From contig CAYUKK010000050.1 of NCBI GenBank assembly GCA_964445305.1, positions 1-6,035 on the forward strand: a stretch of 6,035 bases of DNA, given 5' to 3'. A model generated the notes under the pieces. The model searched no databases. It had not been told where the DNA came from and saw only the letters and a list, made by a program, of their open reading frames with translations. Source of the stretch: CAYUKK01 sp964445305. Its GTDB lineage: Bacteria > Acidobacteriota > Aminicenantia > Aminicenantales > UBA8522. Below, piece after piece: positions 1-5,778 of this stretch; position 1 is the first letter of the stretch, and every line of letters starts with the position of its first letter. The position numbers and the translations under genes were made by a program.

Positions 1-308
1 ACAGGATGAGCGCCCGTGTAGAGGACTGCATAGGGAACGGCGATCATGGTCAGGTCAGGAATGATGACTTCATCGCCGGGGCCAATGCCAAGGGTGGACA
101 GGGCGAGATGGAGGGCAGTCGTGCCACTTGTCGTTGTTATGGCATGCCGGATGCCGAGGTAGCGGGCGAATTCCTGTTCGAATTTCTGGATGAAGCTCCC
201 CGCCGAGGAGATCCAGCCTGTCTCCAAACACTGGGTGACGTAGGCGAGGGCGTTTCGTGCGATCAGGGGTTCGTTGACCGGAATCGCTCTCTCTCTTTGT
301 TCATTCAT
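1..308 (-). CDS. DegT/DnrJ/EryC1/StrS-family sugar aminotransferase, N-terminal part
   Basis: PLP-dependent aminotransferase (or relative) of nucleotide-sugar biosynthesis. Family members convert a keto sugar nucleotide to an amino sugar in the cytoplasm, usually with glutamate as donor. Only 102 residues are in the window; the rest (family usual about 370-400), including the PLP-binding lysine, lies beyond the left edge. Seen directly: IPVNEPLI near residue 9, GWISSAG at 31-37, the phosphate-binding segment TSGTTALHLAL at 60-70, and GPGDEVIIPDLT at 77-88. Their order and spacing match the family, most like perosamine-synthase-type 4-aminotransferases. The ATG at 306-308 shares its A with the cupin stop (TGATG). 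An AAGGA lies 9 nt upstream at 318-322, so coupled translation in the same operon is likely. The exact sugar substrate cannot be read from this fragment. Confidence 0.93.
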   Translation of the reverse strand, partial: MNEQRERAIPVNEPLIARNALAYVTQCLETGWISSAGSFIQKFEQEFARYLGIRHAITTTSGTTALHLALSTLGIGPGDEVIIPDLTMIAVPYAVLYTGAHP

Positions 309-712
309 CAATAATATTCCTTATCATCGAACCCCGCGTAGGGGCCTTGCTTGACTTCAAGAATCCTGGCTTTTTCCAACACTTCAACGCGGTGGCCGCC
401 GCTGGCGAGGAGGATGGAATCCCCGGAGCGTAGAACAACAGAGCTGAGGAGTGCTCCTTCCTCATCGAAGACTCGCACTCGGATTTTTCCCTCCAGGATG
501 ATGAGGACTTCCTGCGTCCGGTGGATTTCTCGGCGCACGAGCTTATGCCGATGGCGCTCGACAACTTTTCCCTTGTCATGAACGAGCATTCCCAGTTGCT
601 GGGAGAACTCGCCAGGCGTGAAGAAGTGGACCCCGGGCGTAACAAAATTTCGCCTGACGACGATGGCAAAAATGTTCCCGCCCTTTTCAATTTTTTCGAG
701 GGATTTGGCCAT
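308..712 (-). CDS. small cupin-fold protein, probable sugar-cluster enzyme or binding protein
   Basis: A 134-residue single-domain cupin, likely cytoplasmic. Cupin motif 1 is visible as RHRHKLVRREIHRTQEV (residues 53-69) with possible metal ligands H54, H56 and H64, then IILEGKIRVRVFDEEG. Motif 2 is SGDSILLASGGHRVEVL (96-112) with H107. The C-terminal KQGPYAGFDDKEYY resembles tails of cupins seen in polysaccharide loci. The start at 712 is chosen because GGAGG sits 4 nt upstream (717-721). An upstream in-frame ATG at 769 would overlap the glycosyltransferase gene by 34 nt and add 19 residues unlike the family. It lies 23 nt after the glycosyltransferase stop and overlaps the aminotransferase start by 1 nt, so it belongs to the same operon. 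It does not clearly match the FdtA/QdtA sugar ketoisomerases. Isomerase, epimerase or carbohydrate-binding roles remain open. Confidence 0.88.
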   Translation of the reverse strand: MAKSLEKIEKGGNIFAIVVRRNFVTPGVHFFTPGEFSQQLGMLVHDKGKVVERHRHKLVRREIHRTQEVLIILEGKIRVRVFDEEGALLSSVVLRSGDSILLASGGHRVEVLEKARILEVKQGPYAGFDDKEYY

Positions 713-716
713 GGAT

Positions 717-721
717 CCTCC
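717..721 (-). promoter_or_regulatory. ribosome binding site of the cupin gene
   Basis: GGAGG on the minus strand with a short 4-nt spacer to ATG 712, located in the 23-nt gap after the glycosyltransferase TAA. It supports 712 rather than the upstream in-frame ATG at 769. Confidence 0.6.
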
Positions 722-735
722 GATTTGCTCCTGGT

Positions 736-1494
736 TTAGCCTCGGAACTTGAGCTGGAGGGTTCGCCATACATACTTGGACCCTCTTTTCAAGTAATGGA
801 ATAAATGCGTTCCGGTTTTTGATGTCCCTGTTCTTCGAGCCAGAGAGAGATAGGGAACCTCCAGAATTTGGAAACCGTGGCGGTAGGCACGGTAGGAGAA
901 TTCAATGAAGTATTCCCCGTAATCCCCCCGGAGGGGGACTTTTTCCAAGACGGCGCGCCGCGCCGCCACAAAGCCGCTCGTATAATCTCTGATCTTTTTC
1001 CCCAGGAGAAGACGAATAAAAGAGTTGAGCAGCGAACTCAGAATAAAAGCCAGGGCGGTGTCCCGGCTCCCGGTGATGATTTCCACGCCACCGCCGGGGA
1101 CAAACCGGCTGCCCATGACCATATCAAAACCCTTGGCAATGCCGGCGTAAAATTCCTTGATTTTCGCGGGAGGCATGGACAGGTCGCAATCCATCCAGGC
1201 AACGACCTCGCCTGAAGAGGCAGCCAGGCCGTCGTTCAGGGCCGAGACGAGGCCGGTTTTCCCTATCCGCCGGATAAGCTTGAGGTTGGGATACTCTTTC
1301 TGCATTCCTTCAACGACAGCCCAGGTGCCATCAGGGGAATCATCGTCGACGACCACTACCTCGGTTTCTATTCCCATGACAGCATAGATTTCCCGGACGA
1401 GTGGGCCGATGTTCTCGCGTTCGTTGTAAGTTGGGAGGATGACGGAAAGAGGCGGAGACTCCTCTCTCGTCCTCTCCACTCCCTCAGCCCTCAT
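736..1494 (-). CDS. family 2 glycosyltransferase, polyprenyl-phosphate-mannose-synthase-like
   Basis: A 252-residue GT-A-fold glycosyltransferase of family GT2, similar to bacterial and archaeal dolichol/polyprenol-phosphate mannosyltransferases. These move a sugar from a nucleotide donor to a polyprenyl phosphate at the inner face of the membrane. Seen: SVILPTYNERENI (17-29), VVVVDDDSPDGTW (46-58), the metal-binding region WMDCDLSMPP (100-109), MGSRF (127-131) and RDYTSGFVAARR (169-180). There is no C-terminal GtrA-like membrane domain, so it is a short form. The frame is open back to 1818, but that extension runs antisense through the permease start. I prefer ATG 1494, which has AGGAG at 1502-1506 with a 7-nt spacer; ATG 1521 and 1536 are possible but have poor ribosome sites. 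It is the first gene of the leftward operon with the cupin and aminotransferase. The sugar moved may be the product of those partners (inference). Confidence 0.92.
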   Translation of the reverse strand: MRAEGVERTREESPPLSVILPTYNERENIGPLVREIYAVMGIETEVVVVDDDSPDGTWAVVEGMQKEYPNLKLIRRIGKTGLVSALNDGLAASSGEVVAWMDCDLSMPPAKIKEFYAGIAKGFDMVMGSRFVPGGGVEIITGSRDTALAFILSSLLNSFIRLLLGKKIRDYTSGFVAARRAVLEKVPLRGDYGEYFIEFSYRAYRHGFQILEVPYLSLARRTGTSKTGTHLFHYLKRGSKYVWRTLQLKFRG

Positions 1495-1501
1495 GAGAGC
1501 T

Positions 1502-1506
1502 CTCCT
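1502..1506 (-). promoter_or_regulatory. ribosome binding site of the glycosyltransferase gene
   Basis: AGGAG on the minus strand, 7 nt before ATG 1494. It decides between three in-frame ATGs (1494, 1521, 1536), since neither of the others has a comparable site. It lies between two short palindromes, at 1495-1504 and 1508-1519. Confidence 0.6.
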
Positions 1507-1582
1507 CGCCTCGAGAGGCATGACCCTATTTACCATAAAGTCAAGTTGCTTTGCAAACCAATGTAGGAGGATATAGGAGGAG

Positions 1583-1663
1583 ATGGTCTTATATTGGTAT
1601 TTGGTTAGCCTTTTGGCTGTGTTTTTGGTAGAATCCCGTCCCGTAAATGAGAAGCGGCGATGA
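1583..1663 (+). CDS. possible 26-residue hydrophobic leader or small membrane peptide
   Basis: Doubtful small reading frame directly before the permease gene. It begins MVLYWYLVSLLAVFLV (residues 1-16, one plausible membrane helix) and ends in a charged tail ESRPVNEKRR. Its TGA (1661-1663) overlaps the permease ATG (1660-1662) as ATGA, the arrangement typical of translational coupling, and the permease has only a weak ribosome site of its own. Against it: the two AGGAGG motifs upstream (1565-1570 and 1575-1580) stand 12 and 2 nt from the ATG, neither ideal, and a candidate permease promoter lies inside the frame at 1626-1634. No known family recognised. It could be a random open frame. Confidence 0.25.
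   Translation: MVLYWYLVSLLAVFLVESRPVNEKRR
1626..1634 (+). promoter_or_regulatory. candidate extended -10 promoter of the permease gene
   Basis: TGGTAGAAT: a TGn extension followed by TAGAAT, which matches TATAAT at 5 of 6 positions. No good -35 box is found 16-18 nt upstream. Transcription would start near 1641, leaving a leader of about 19 nt before the permease ATG. If this is the real promoter, the small frame at 1583 is not translated with the permease. Confidence 0.35.
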
Positions 1664-3138
1664 TTGAGAAGCTTTTGGCAAAGAAGAGCCTTGAGGACCT
1701 TTCCCGGGAGGCCTTCGAAACTACCCATGGCTTGAAGCGAGTCCTCGGCCCCTTGGATCTCATCTTCCTCGGAATCGGGGCCATCGTCGGGGCAGGCATT
1801 TTTGTCATCACCGGCCATGCGGCCGCCCAGTATGCGGGCCCGGCTGTCACTTTGTCCTTTGTCCTGGCTGCTCTGACCTGTTCTTTCGCCGGTCTATGTT
1901 ATGCCGAGTTCGCTTCCCTAATCCCCATCGCCGGGAGCGCTTATACCTATGCCTATGCCACCTTGGGTGAATTTTTTGCCTGGGTCATCGGCTGGGACCT
2001 CATCCTTGAGTATTCCCTTGGAGCGACGGCCGTTTCGATTGGCTGGTCGGGCTACGTGGTGAGCTTCCTCAAGGACTTTGGCATTCATTTCCCCGACAAG
2101 CTCGCCGCCGCTCCCTTTGCCTTCGACCCCCAGACCCATACCTGGACGGCGACCGGGGCGATTTTCAACCTGCCCGCCTTCTTCGTCATCGCTTTCATCA
2201 CCACGCTTCTCGTCATCGGCATCAAGGAATCAGCGACAGTCAATGTCATCATTGTTTTCCTGAAGATATCGGTCATCCTCATTTTTATCGGCGCCGGGGT
2301 TTTCTTCATCAAGCCGTCTCTGTGGCAACCCTTCATCCCGCCCAACCAGGGAACTTTCGGGTTTTTCGGGCTCAGCGGCATTCTCAGGGGCGCAGGGGTC
2401 ATGTTTTTCGCCTATCTCGGCTTTGACGCTGTTTCGACGGTGGCTCAGGAGGCCCGCAACCCCCAGAGGGACATGCCCAAAGGCATCCTCGGTAGCCTTT
2501 TCATCTGCACCGTCATCTACATCGCCTTCTCCCTTGTCCTGACGGGTGTTGTTCCTTACACCGAGCTCAACGTGCCCGCCCCCGTGGCTGTCGCTATTGA
2601 CGCGATGAGGCTTTTCTGGCTGTCGCCACTCATCAAGATTGCTGCCGTCGTCGGCCTCATCTCGGTCATGATTGTCCAGCTCATGGGGCAGCCCCGCATT
2701 TTTTTCTCCATGGCCACGGATGGCCTGTTGCCCCGCGTTGCCTCGCGCGTCCACCCCAAATTCCGGACTCCCTACGTGACGACAATCGTCACCGGGAGCG
2801 CCGTCGCCATCGCCGCTTCGTTGCTCCCCATCGGCATCGTCGGCGAGCTCGTTTCCATCGGCACTCTTTTCGCCTTTGTCATCGTTTGTAGCGGCGTCCT
2901 CATCCTCCGCTACACGCATCCCGAGATTCCCCGACCCTTCCGGACGCCCGGTGTGCCTCTCATTCCCATTTTGGGCATTCTGTCGTGCCTGTATCTTATG
3001 GCCGGGTTGCCTCGTGACACCTGGATCCGGTTGATTGGCTGGATGGGGATTGGCCTGGCTCTCTATTTTTCCTACGGCTTCCGCAAGAGCAAGCTCAGGC
3101 AGAAAAGAGCATCCGGCTTCAGCGAATCAAGCCGTTAA
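1660..3138 (+). CDS. APC-family amino-acid permease (cationic amino acid transporter/YfnA-like)
   Basis: Inner-membrane amino-acid transporter of the APC superfamily, 492 residues, close to the usual length of the CAT-like branch. Such proteins import amino acids by ion coupling or exchange. Seen: the unwound first helix motif GIGAIVGAGIFVITG (38-52), a long run of hydrophobic segments consistent with about 12 helices, the helix-6 region FFAYLGFDAVSTVAQEARNP (249-268) followed by QRDMPKGI, and QPRIFFSMATDGLLP (344-358) with FRTPYVTT, all hallmarks of this branch. A C-terminal RPFRTPGVPLIP (425-436) and a basic tail also fit. The start ATG 1660 gives the normal cytoplasmic N-terminus; its ribosome site (GAGAAG, 1649-1654) is weak. 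It is divergent from the sugar operon, and its 3' end overlaps the convergent peptidase by 20 bp. The substrate cannot be set from sequence alone. Confidence 0.95.
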   Translation: MIEKLLAKKSLEDLSREAFETTHGLKRVLGPLDLIFLGIGAIVGAGIFVITGHAAAQYAGPAVTLSFVLAALTCSFAGLCYAEFASLIPIAGSAYTYAYATLGEFFAWVIGWDLILEYSLGATAVSIGWSGYVVSFLKDFGIHFPDKLAAAPFAFDPQTHTWTATGAIFNLPAFFVIAFITTLLVIGIKESATVNVIIVFLKISVILIFIGAGVFFIKPSLWQPFIPPNQGTFGFFGLSGILRGAGVMFFAYLGFDAVSTVAQEARNPQRDMPKGILGSLFICTVIYIAFSLVLTGVVPYTELNVPAPVAVAIDAMRLFWLSPLIKIAAVVGLISVMIVQLMGQPRIFFSMATDGLLPRVASRVHPKFRTPYVTTIVTGSAVAIAASLLPIGIVGELVSIGTLFAFVIVCSGVLILRYTHPEIPRPFRTPGVPLIPILGILSCLYLMAGLPRDTWIRLIGWMGIGLALYFSYGFRKSKLRQKRASGFSESSR

Positions 3139-5710
3139 AGAGCAACTTAAAAGTGCCATGAGTCTGCGCCCGGTGCTGGGAGCGGAAGCCGATGAGGATG
3201 ACGTGACCTTTTCCATAGCTGGCCGAAACAAGGGCCGCCTTATTGGCCAGGATTGGCTCGCCGATGAGCCAGCCGCTCTGAAGGATATCCCGGGCCGCGT
3301 AACGAACGACTGTCTCGTAAAGCTCATTCCGCGGGCTGGGAAGGATCTCGAAAGCCGGGCTGGACAAGAAAAGGACCAAAGCTTCGGCCGGCATGCCGTA
3401 ACCCAGAGGATGGGAAGTGTCGCATGTCACCCGAAGTGTTGAGCCGGGACAGAAAAACTCCTTGGAGCTTAACTTTTCAGTGACGTTGCGCACACTCAAG
3501 CCAAACTTCTCGATGGCCAGGTTACATGCGTCGCCCAAGGTAATGAGCGTTCCCCCGTTTTCGACGAACTGCTTCAACGCTTCGACGCCCTCCTGGCCGA
3601 AACCACTTCGGTATTCTGGAGGATAGGTTGGTAGCTGCCCCTCCCATGATTCGCGCCTTTCTCCTGTGATCATCCCCGGTGAATCGTGGGGAAGAAGGAT
3701 AACATCGTATTTGGCGTTGAGCTTACCTTTCTTAATCTCGGGGTCAAAGAGCGAGGCATAGGGGAAGGCAAACTGCTCGAGAAGCAAGCGCGTCCATCCT
3801 TCATCCATGTTCCCCCCATAATAGCGCTGGTAGATTCCTGTGCGCAGGCGCTTGACCTCGTGTGTTCCCTGGTCCGGCAATTTCTCCAATGGCTTGAAGT
3901 TAACCCCTGTTTGAGAAGCGATTTCAGCGAATAGGTCTTGACTTTTTGGGCTGACTGGGACGATGAAGTCGCCCGGTTGAAATTCAGAAGTTGCTTTCTC
4001 GGCGCGGCGGACCGGAATGCCCTTGTCGAGAAGCAAGTTAACAGCCTTGAAGCTGTCGTTGAGCCGGCCATCAAGAAGGTAAGCCGGGGCTTGAGCCAGG
4101 ATTTTCCCCTTGACCTGAACCTCGCCGGAAGCGATTTCGAATTCGCCGGCAGGGATTTCGGCGGCTTCATCGACTCGAACGCCCATGAATTCGTGCATCG
4201 TGTGGGTTGCCAAATCGTAAGGACGCCGAGGGTTTCCCTCGCGGTCTCTCGTCCAGGTATTATCCGGATAGAAGGTTCGACCGAGGAGATTCCGGAGGAG
4301 CCCCATCTTGGGCTGGGCGAGAGAGATGAGATAGGAGCCCTCGGGAAAGATGACGCTTCCCGCGGTGAACGCCCTTCGAGCGAGCTGGATTTCAATGCCA
4401 GAGAGCAAGAGCTTGTTGACCATCTTGACAGCAGTGAGGGGGTCATGCTGGGTGGCGGGAATGATGTAGGCGGCTGGCTTTCCCTGGGCTCCCCGCTCCG
4501 TCTGGCGCTTGGCTTTGAGGTAGGCATTCCAGAGCACCGTTTCCCGGTGCCGGGCGGCGATATCGAGAAGAGCCAGGGCGGCGATTTTTTTCTGCTCGAC
4601 GATGTCCCGCAGCCTCCACCAGCCTCCCGGCCATGGATGGGGGAAAGTTGTTTGTGGTTCGTATTCGGGAAACTGGAGAGCATTGGCCCGCAGCTGCTCG
4701 GGGTGGATAAAGAGGGGAGTAGCGAGCTGGGCGGAAGCTGACTCGGTCAACATGCCAGCGATGTTGTGGAAGGGGGTGATCCAGTGCCAGCCGAAATGAC
4801 CCCAGCCAGGAAACTGGGCGGCGTTGAGAATGCCCGTCTTGCCCGCTTCCTCGAGCTTGTAAGCGATATGCGCTCCGTACCAGCTGTGCTCGCGCCAGAT
4901 AAGGGGATCAGCAAACGGCCGGATGGGCTCACAATAGGGAGGAATGTAGAAGCGAGCGCCATAGCTTCCCATATGGTGATGGTCAAGGTAAGCCTGGGGC
5001 ATCCAGTCGCGGAAGAGGATTTTGGCGGCATAAAGGGATTCGACGAGGTTGAGGTGGTCCGAGTCCCGGTTATTGTCGTGGCCAGCGTATTTATGGTAAA
5101 GCCAGGGGGGCGCGGTGCCCTCGTATTCAGTGCCCAGCGTCTTCAAGTACCAGTCGGTGACCATGATTTGGCCATCGGGGTTAAAACAGGGAATCATGAG
5201 GAAAATCACGTTGTCGAGGACGCGTTTGGCTTCCTCGTCATCGCGCGTGATGAGGTCATAAGCCAGCTCCGGAGTCATCTGGGTTCCCCCAATTTCGGTG
5301 GCGTGGAGGCTCATCGACTGGCAGATAACCGCTCTTCCCTCGCTGACCAATGCTCTGACTTCCTCTTCACTGAGGCGGCGCGGGTCGTTGAGCTTGAGGT
5401 TGATTTCACGGAGTCGATTCAGGTTGGACATATTTTCAGGTGAGGTGATGATAATGAGGAGAAAAGGAGAGCCTTCCGTGGAGGGCCCCATGTTGACGAC
5501 TTTGATTTTTTTGCTTGTCCTTTCGAGGGTATAAAAATACTCGACGATCTTATCCCAGCGGGCAATTTTTCTGTCGCTTCCCATCTTGAAGCCGAAGAAT
5601 TCTTCGGGGGAGGGGACCTCAGCGGTTTTGTTTATATAGGATGCAATCGGCCGGGGAATGAATAAGGCCCAAAAAAGAATGAAAAAAAATACCACTTTGT
5701 TTTTTCCCAT
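3119..5710 (-). CDS. secreted M14-family zinc carboxypeptidase with C-terminal amidotransferase-like domain
   Basis: Large metallopeptidase, 863 residues, that would trim peptides outside the cytoplasm. An N-terminal signal peptide is clear: MGKNK, then the hydrophobic VVFFFILFWALFI, with likely cleavage after PIAS (residue 24). The M14 domain spans about 45-400. Zinc ligands are H136 and E139 in SLHATEIGG and a histidine in YLDHHHMGS (244-246). Substrate-binding signatures are FNPDG (176-180) and DNNRD (212-216). The probable catalytic glutamate is E323 in GMLTESASA. These spacings agree with carboxypeptidase A (HxxE, then His about 110-125 on, then Glu about 75 on). Residues about 411-620 form a linker or second domain. 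Residues about 665-863 resemble a class I glutamine-amidotransferase-like (ThuA-type) fold (YDVILLPHDSP, FVENGGTLITLGDACNLAIEKFG), probably non-catalytic. GGAGGAG lies 7 nt before ATG 5710. All key residues are present, so it is likely active; its peptide preference is unknown. Confidence 0.94.
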   Translation of the reverse strand: MGKNKVVFFFILFWALFIPRPIASYINKTAEVPSPEEFFGFKMGSDRKIARWDKIVEYFYTLERTSKKIKVVNMGPSTEGSPFLLIIITSPENMSNLNRLREINLKLNDPRRLSEEEVRALVSEGRAVICQSMSLHATEIGGTQMTPELAYDLITRDDEEAKRVLDNVIFLMIPCFNPDGQIMVTDWYLKTLGTEYEGTAPPWLYHKYAGHDNNRDSDHLNLVESLYAAKILFRDWMPQAYLDHHHMGSYGARFYIPPYCEPIRPFADPLIWREHSWYGAHIAYKLEEAGKTGILNAAQFPGWGHFGWHWITPFHNIAGMLTESASAQLATPLFIHPEQLRANALQFPEYEPQTTFPHPWPGGWWRLRDIVEQKKIAALALLDIAARHRETVLWNAYLKAKRQTERGAQGKPAAYIIPATQHDPLTAVKMVNKLLLSGIEIQLARRAFTAGSVIFPEGSYLISLAQPKMGLLRNLLGRTFYPDNTWTRDREGNPRRPYDLATHTMHEFMGVRVDEAAEIPAGEFEIASGEVQVKGKILAQAPAYLLDGRLNDSFKAVNLLLDKGIPVRRAEKATSEFQPGDFIVPVSPKSQDLFAEIASQTGVNFKPLEKLPDQGTHEVKRLRTGIYQRYYGGNMDEGWTRLLLEQFAFPYASLFDPEIKKGKLNAKYDVILLPHDSPGMITGERRESWEGQLPTYPPEYRSGFGQEGVEALKQFVENGGTLITLGDACNLAIEKFGLSVRNVTEKLSSKEFFCPGSTLRVTCDTSHPLGYGMPAEALVLFLSSPAFEILPSPRNELYETVVRYAARDILQSGWLIGEPILANKAALVSASYGKGHVILIGFRSQHRAQTHGTFKLLFNGLIR

Positions 5711-5717
5711 TTATCAT

Positions 5718-5724
5718 CTCCTCC
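5718..5724 (-). promoter_or_regulatory. ribosome binding site of the peptidase gene
   Basis: GGAGGAG on the minus strand with a 7-nt spacer to ATG 5710. It confirms that the start includes the full signal peptide. Confidence 0.75.
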
Positions 5725-5748
5725 ATGGGTTTAAAAAAGGAAGAGGTG

Positions 5749-5778
5749 ATACTAAATCAGGACAGAAACCCCTGTCAA
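5749..5778 (-). promoter_or_regulatory. sigma70-type promoter of the M14 peptidase gene
   Basis: On the minus strand, a perfect -35 TTGACA (5778-5773), an 18-nt spacer and -10 TAGTAT (5754-5749, 4 of 6 matches). The predicted start is near 5742, giving a leader of about 31 nt that contains the ribosome site. An AT-rich stretch upstream (about 5795-5821) could act as an UP-like element. This is the strongest promoter in the window. Confidence 0.7.

Larger units (their letters stand above)
1495..1659. other. divergent intergenic region between glycosyltransferase and permease
   Basis: This 165-bp stretch should hold promoters for both the leftward sugar operon and the rightward permease. I see a candidate extended -10 for the permease, but no convincing -35/-10 pair for the leftward operon. 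Other contents are the polypurine run AGGAGGATATAGGAGGA (1565-1581), the small inverted repeat AGCCTTTTGGCT (1606-1617), and the palindromes GAGAGCTCTC (1495-1504) and GCCTCGAGAGGC (1508-1519). Confidence 0.6.

Noticed and set aside
6..314. 102-codon plus-strand frame at the left edge
   Set aside because: It is the antisense of the DegT aminotransferase N-terminus, which shows clear family motifs.
713..769. Cupin start at ATG 769
   Set aside because: It overlaps the glycosyltransferase end and has no good ribosome site, while ATG 712 has GGAGG just upstream.
1606..1617. AGCCTTTTGGCT as a terminator or attenuator hairpin
   Set aside because: The stem is only 4 bp, too short for a terminator by itself.
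1495..1818. Extension of the glycosyltransferase by 108 residues to an ATG at 1818
   Set aside because: It would run antisense through the first 159 bp of the permease, its added residues are unlike any glycosyltransferase N-terminus, and the conserved SVILPTYNE motif normally lies near the start.
2230..2919. 229-codon minus-strand frame opposite the permease
   Set aside because: Its aspartate-, glycine- and glutamate-rich translation mirrors the hydrophobic codons of the permease; the permease frame is intact and motif-rich.
3670..4683. 337-codon minus-strand frame in another frame of the peptidase gene
   Set aside because: Its serine-, proline- and arginine-rich translation is typical of an out-of-frame shadow, and the M14 frame continues unbroken through it.
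3938..4741. 267-codon plus-strand open frame opposite the peptidase
   Set aside because: It lies fully inside the M14 gene, whose zinc ligands and signal peptide are convincing; the translation looks like no protein family.
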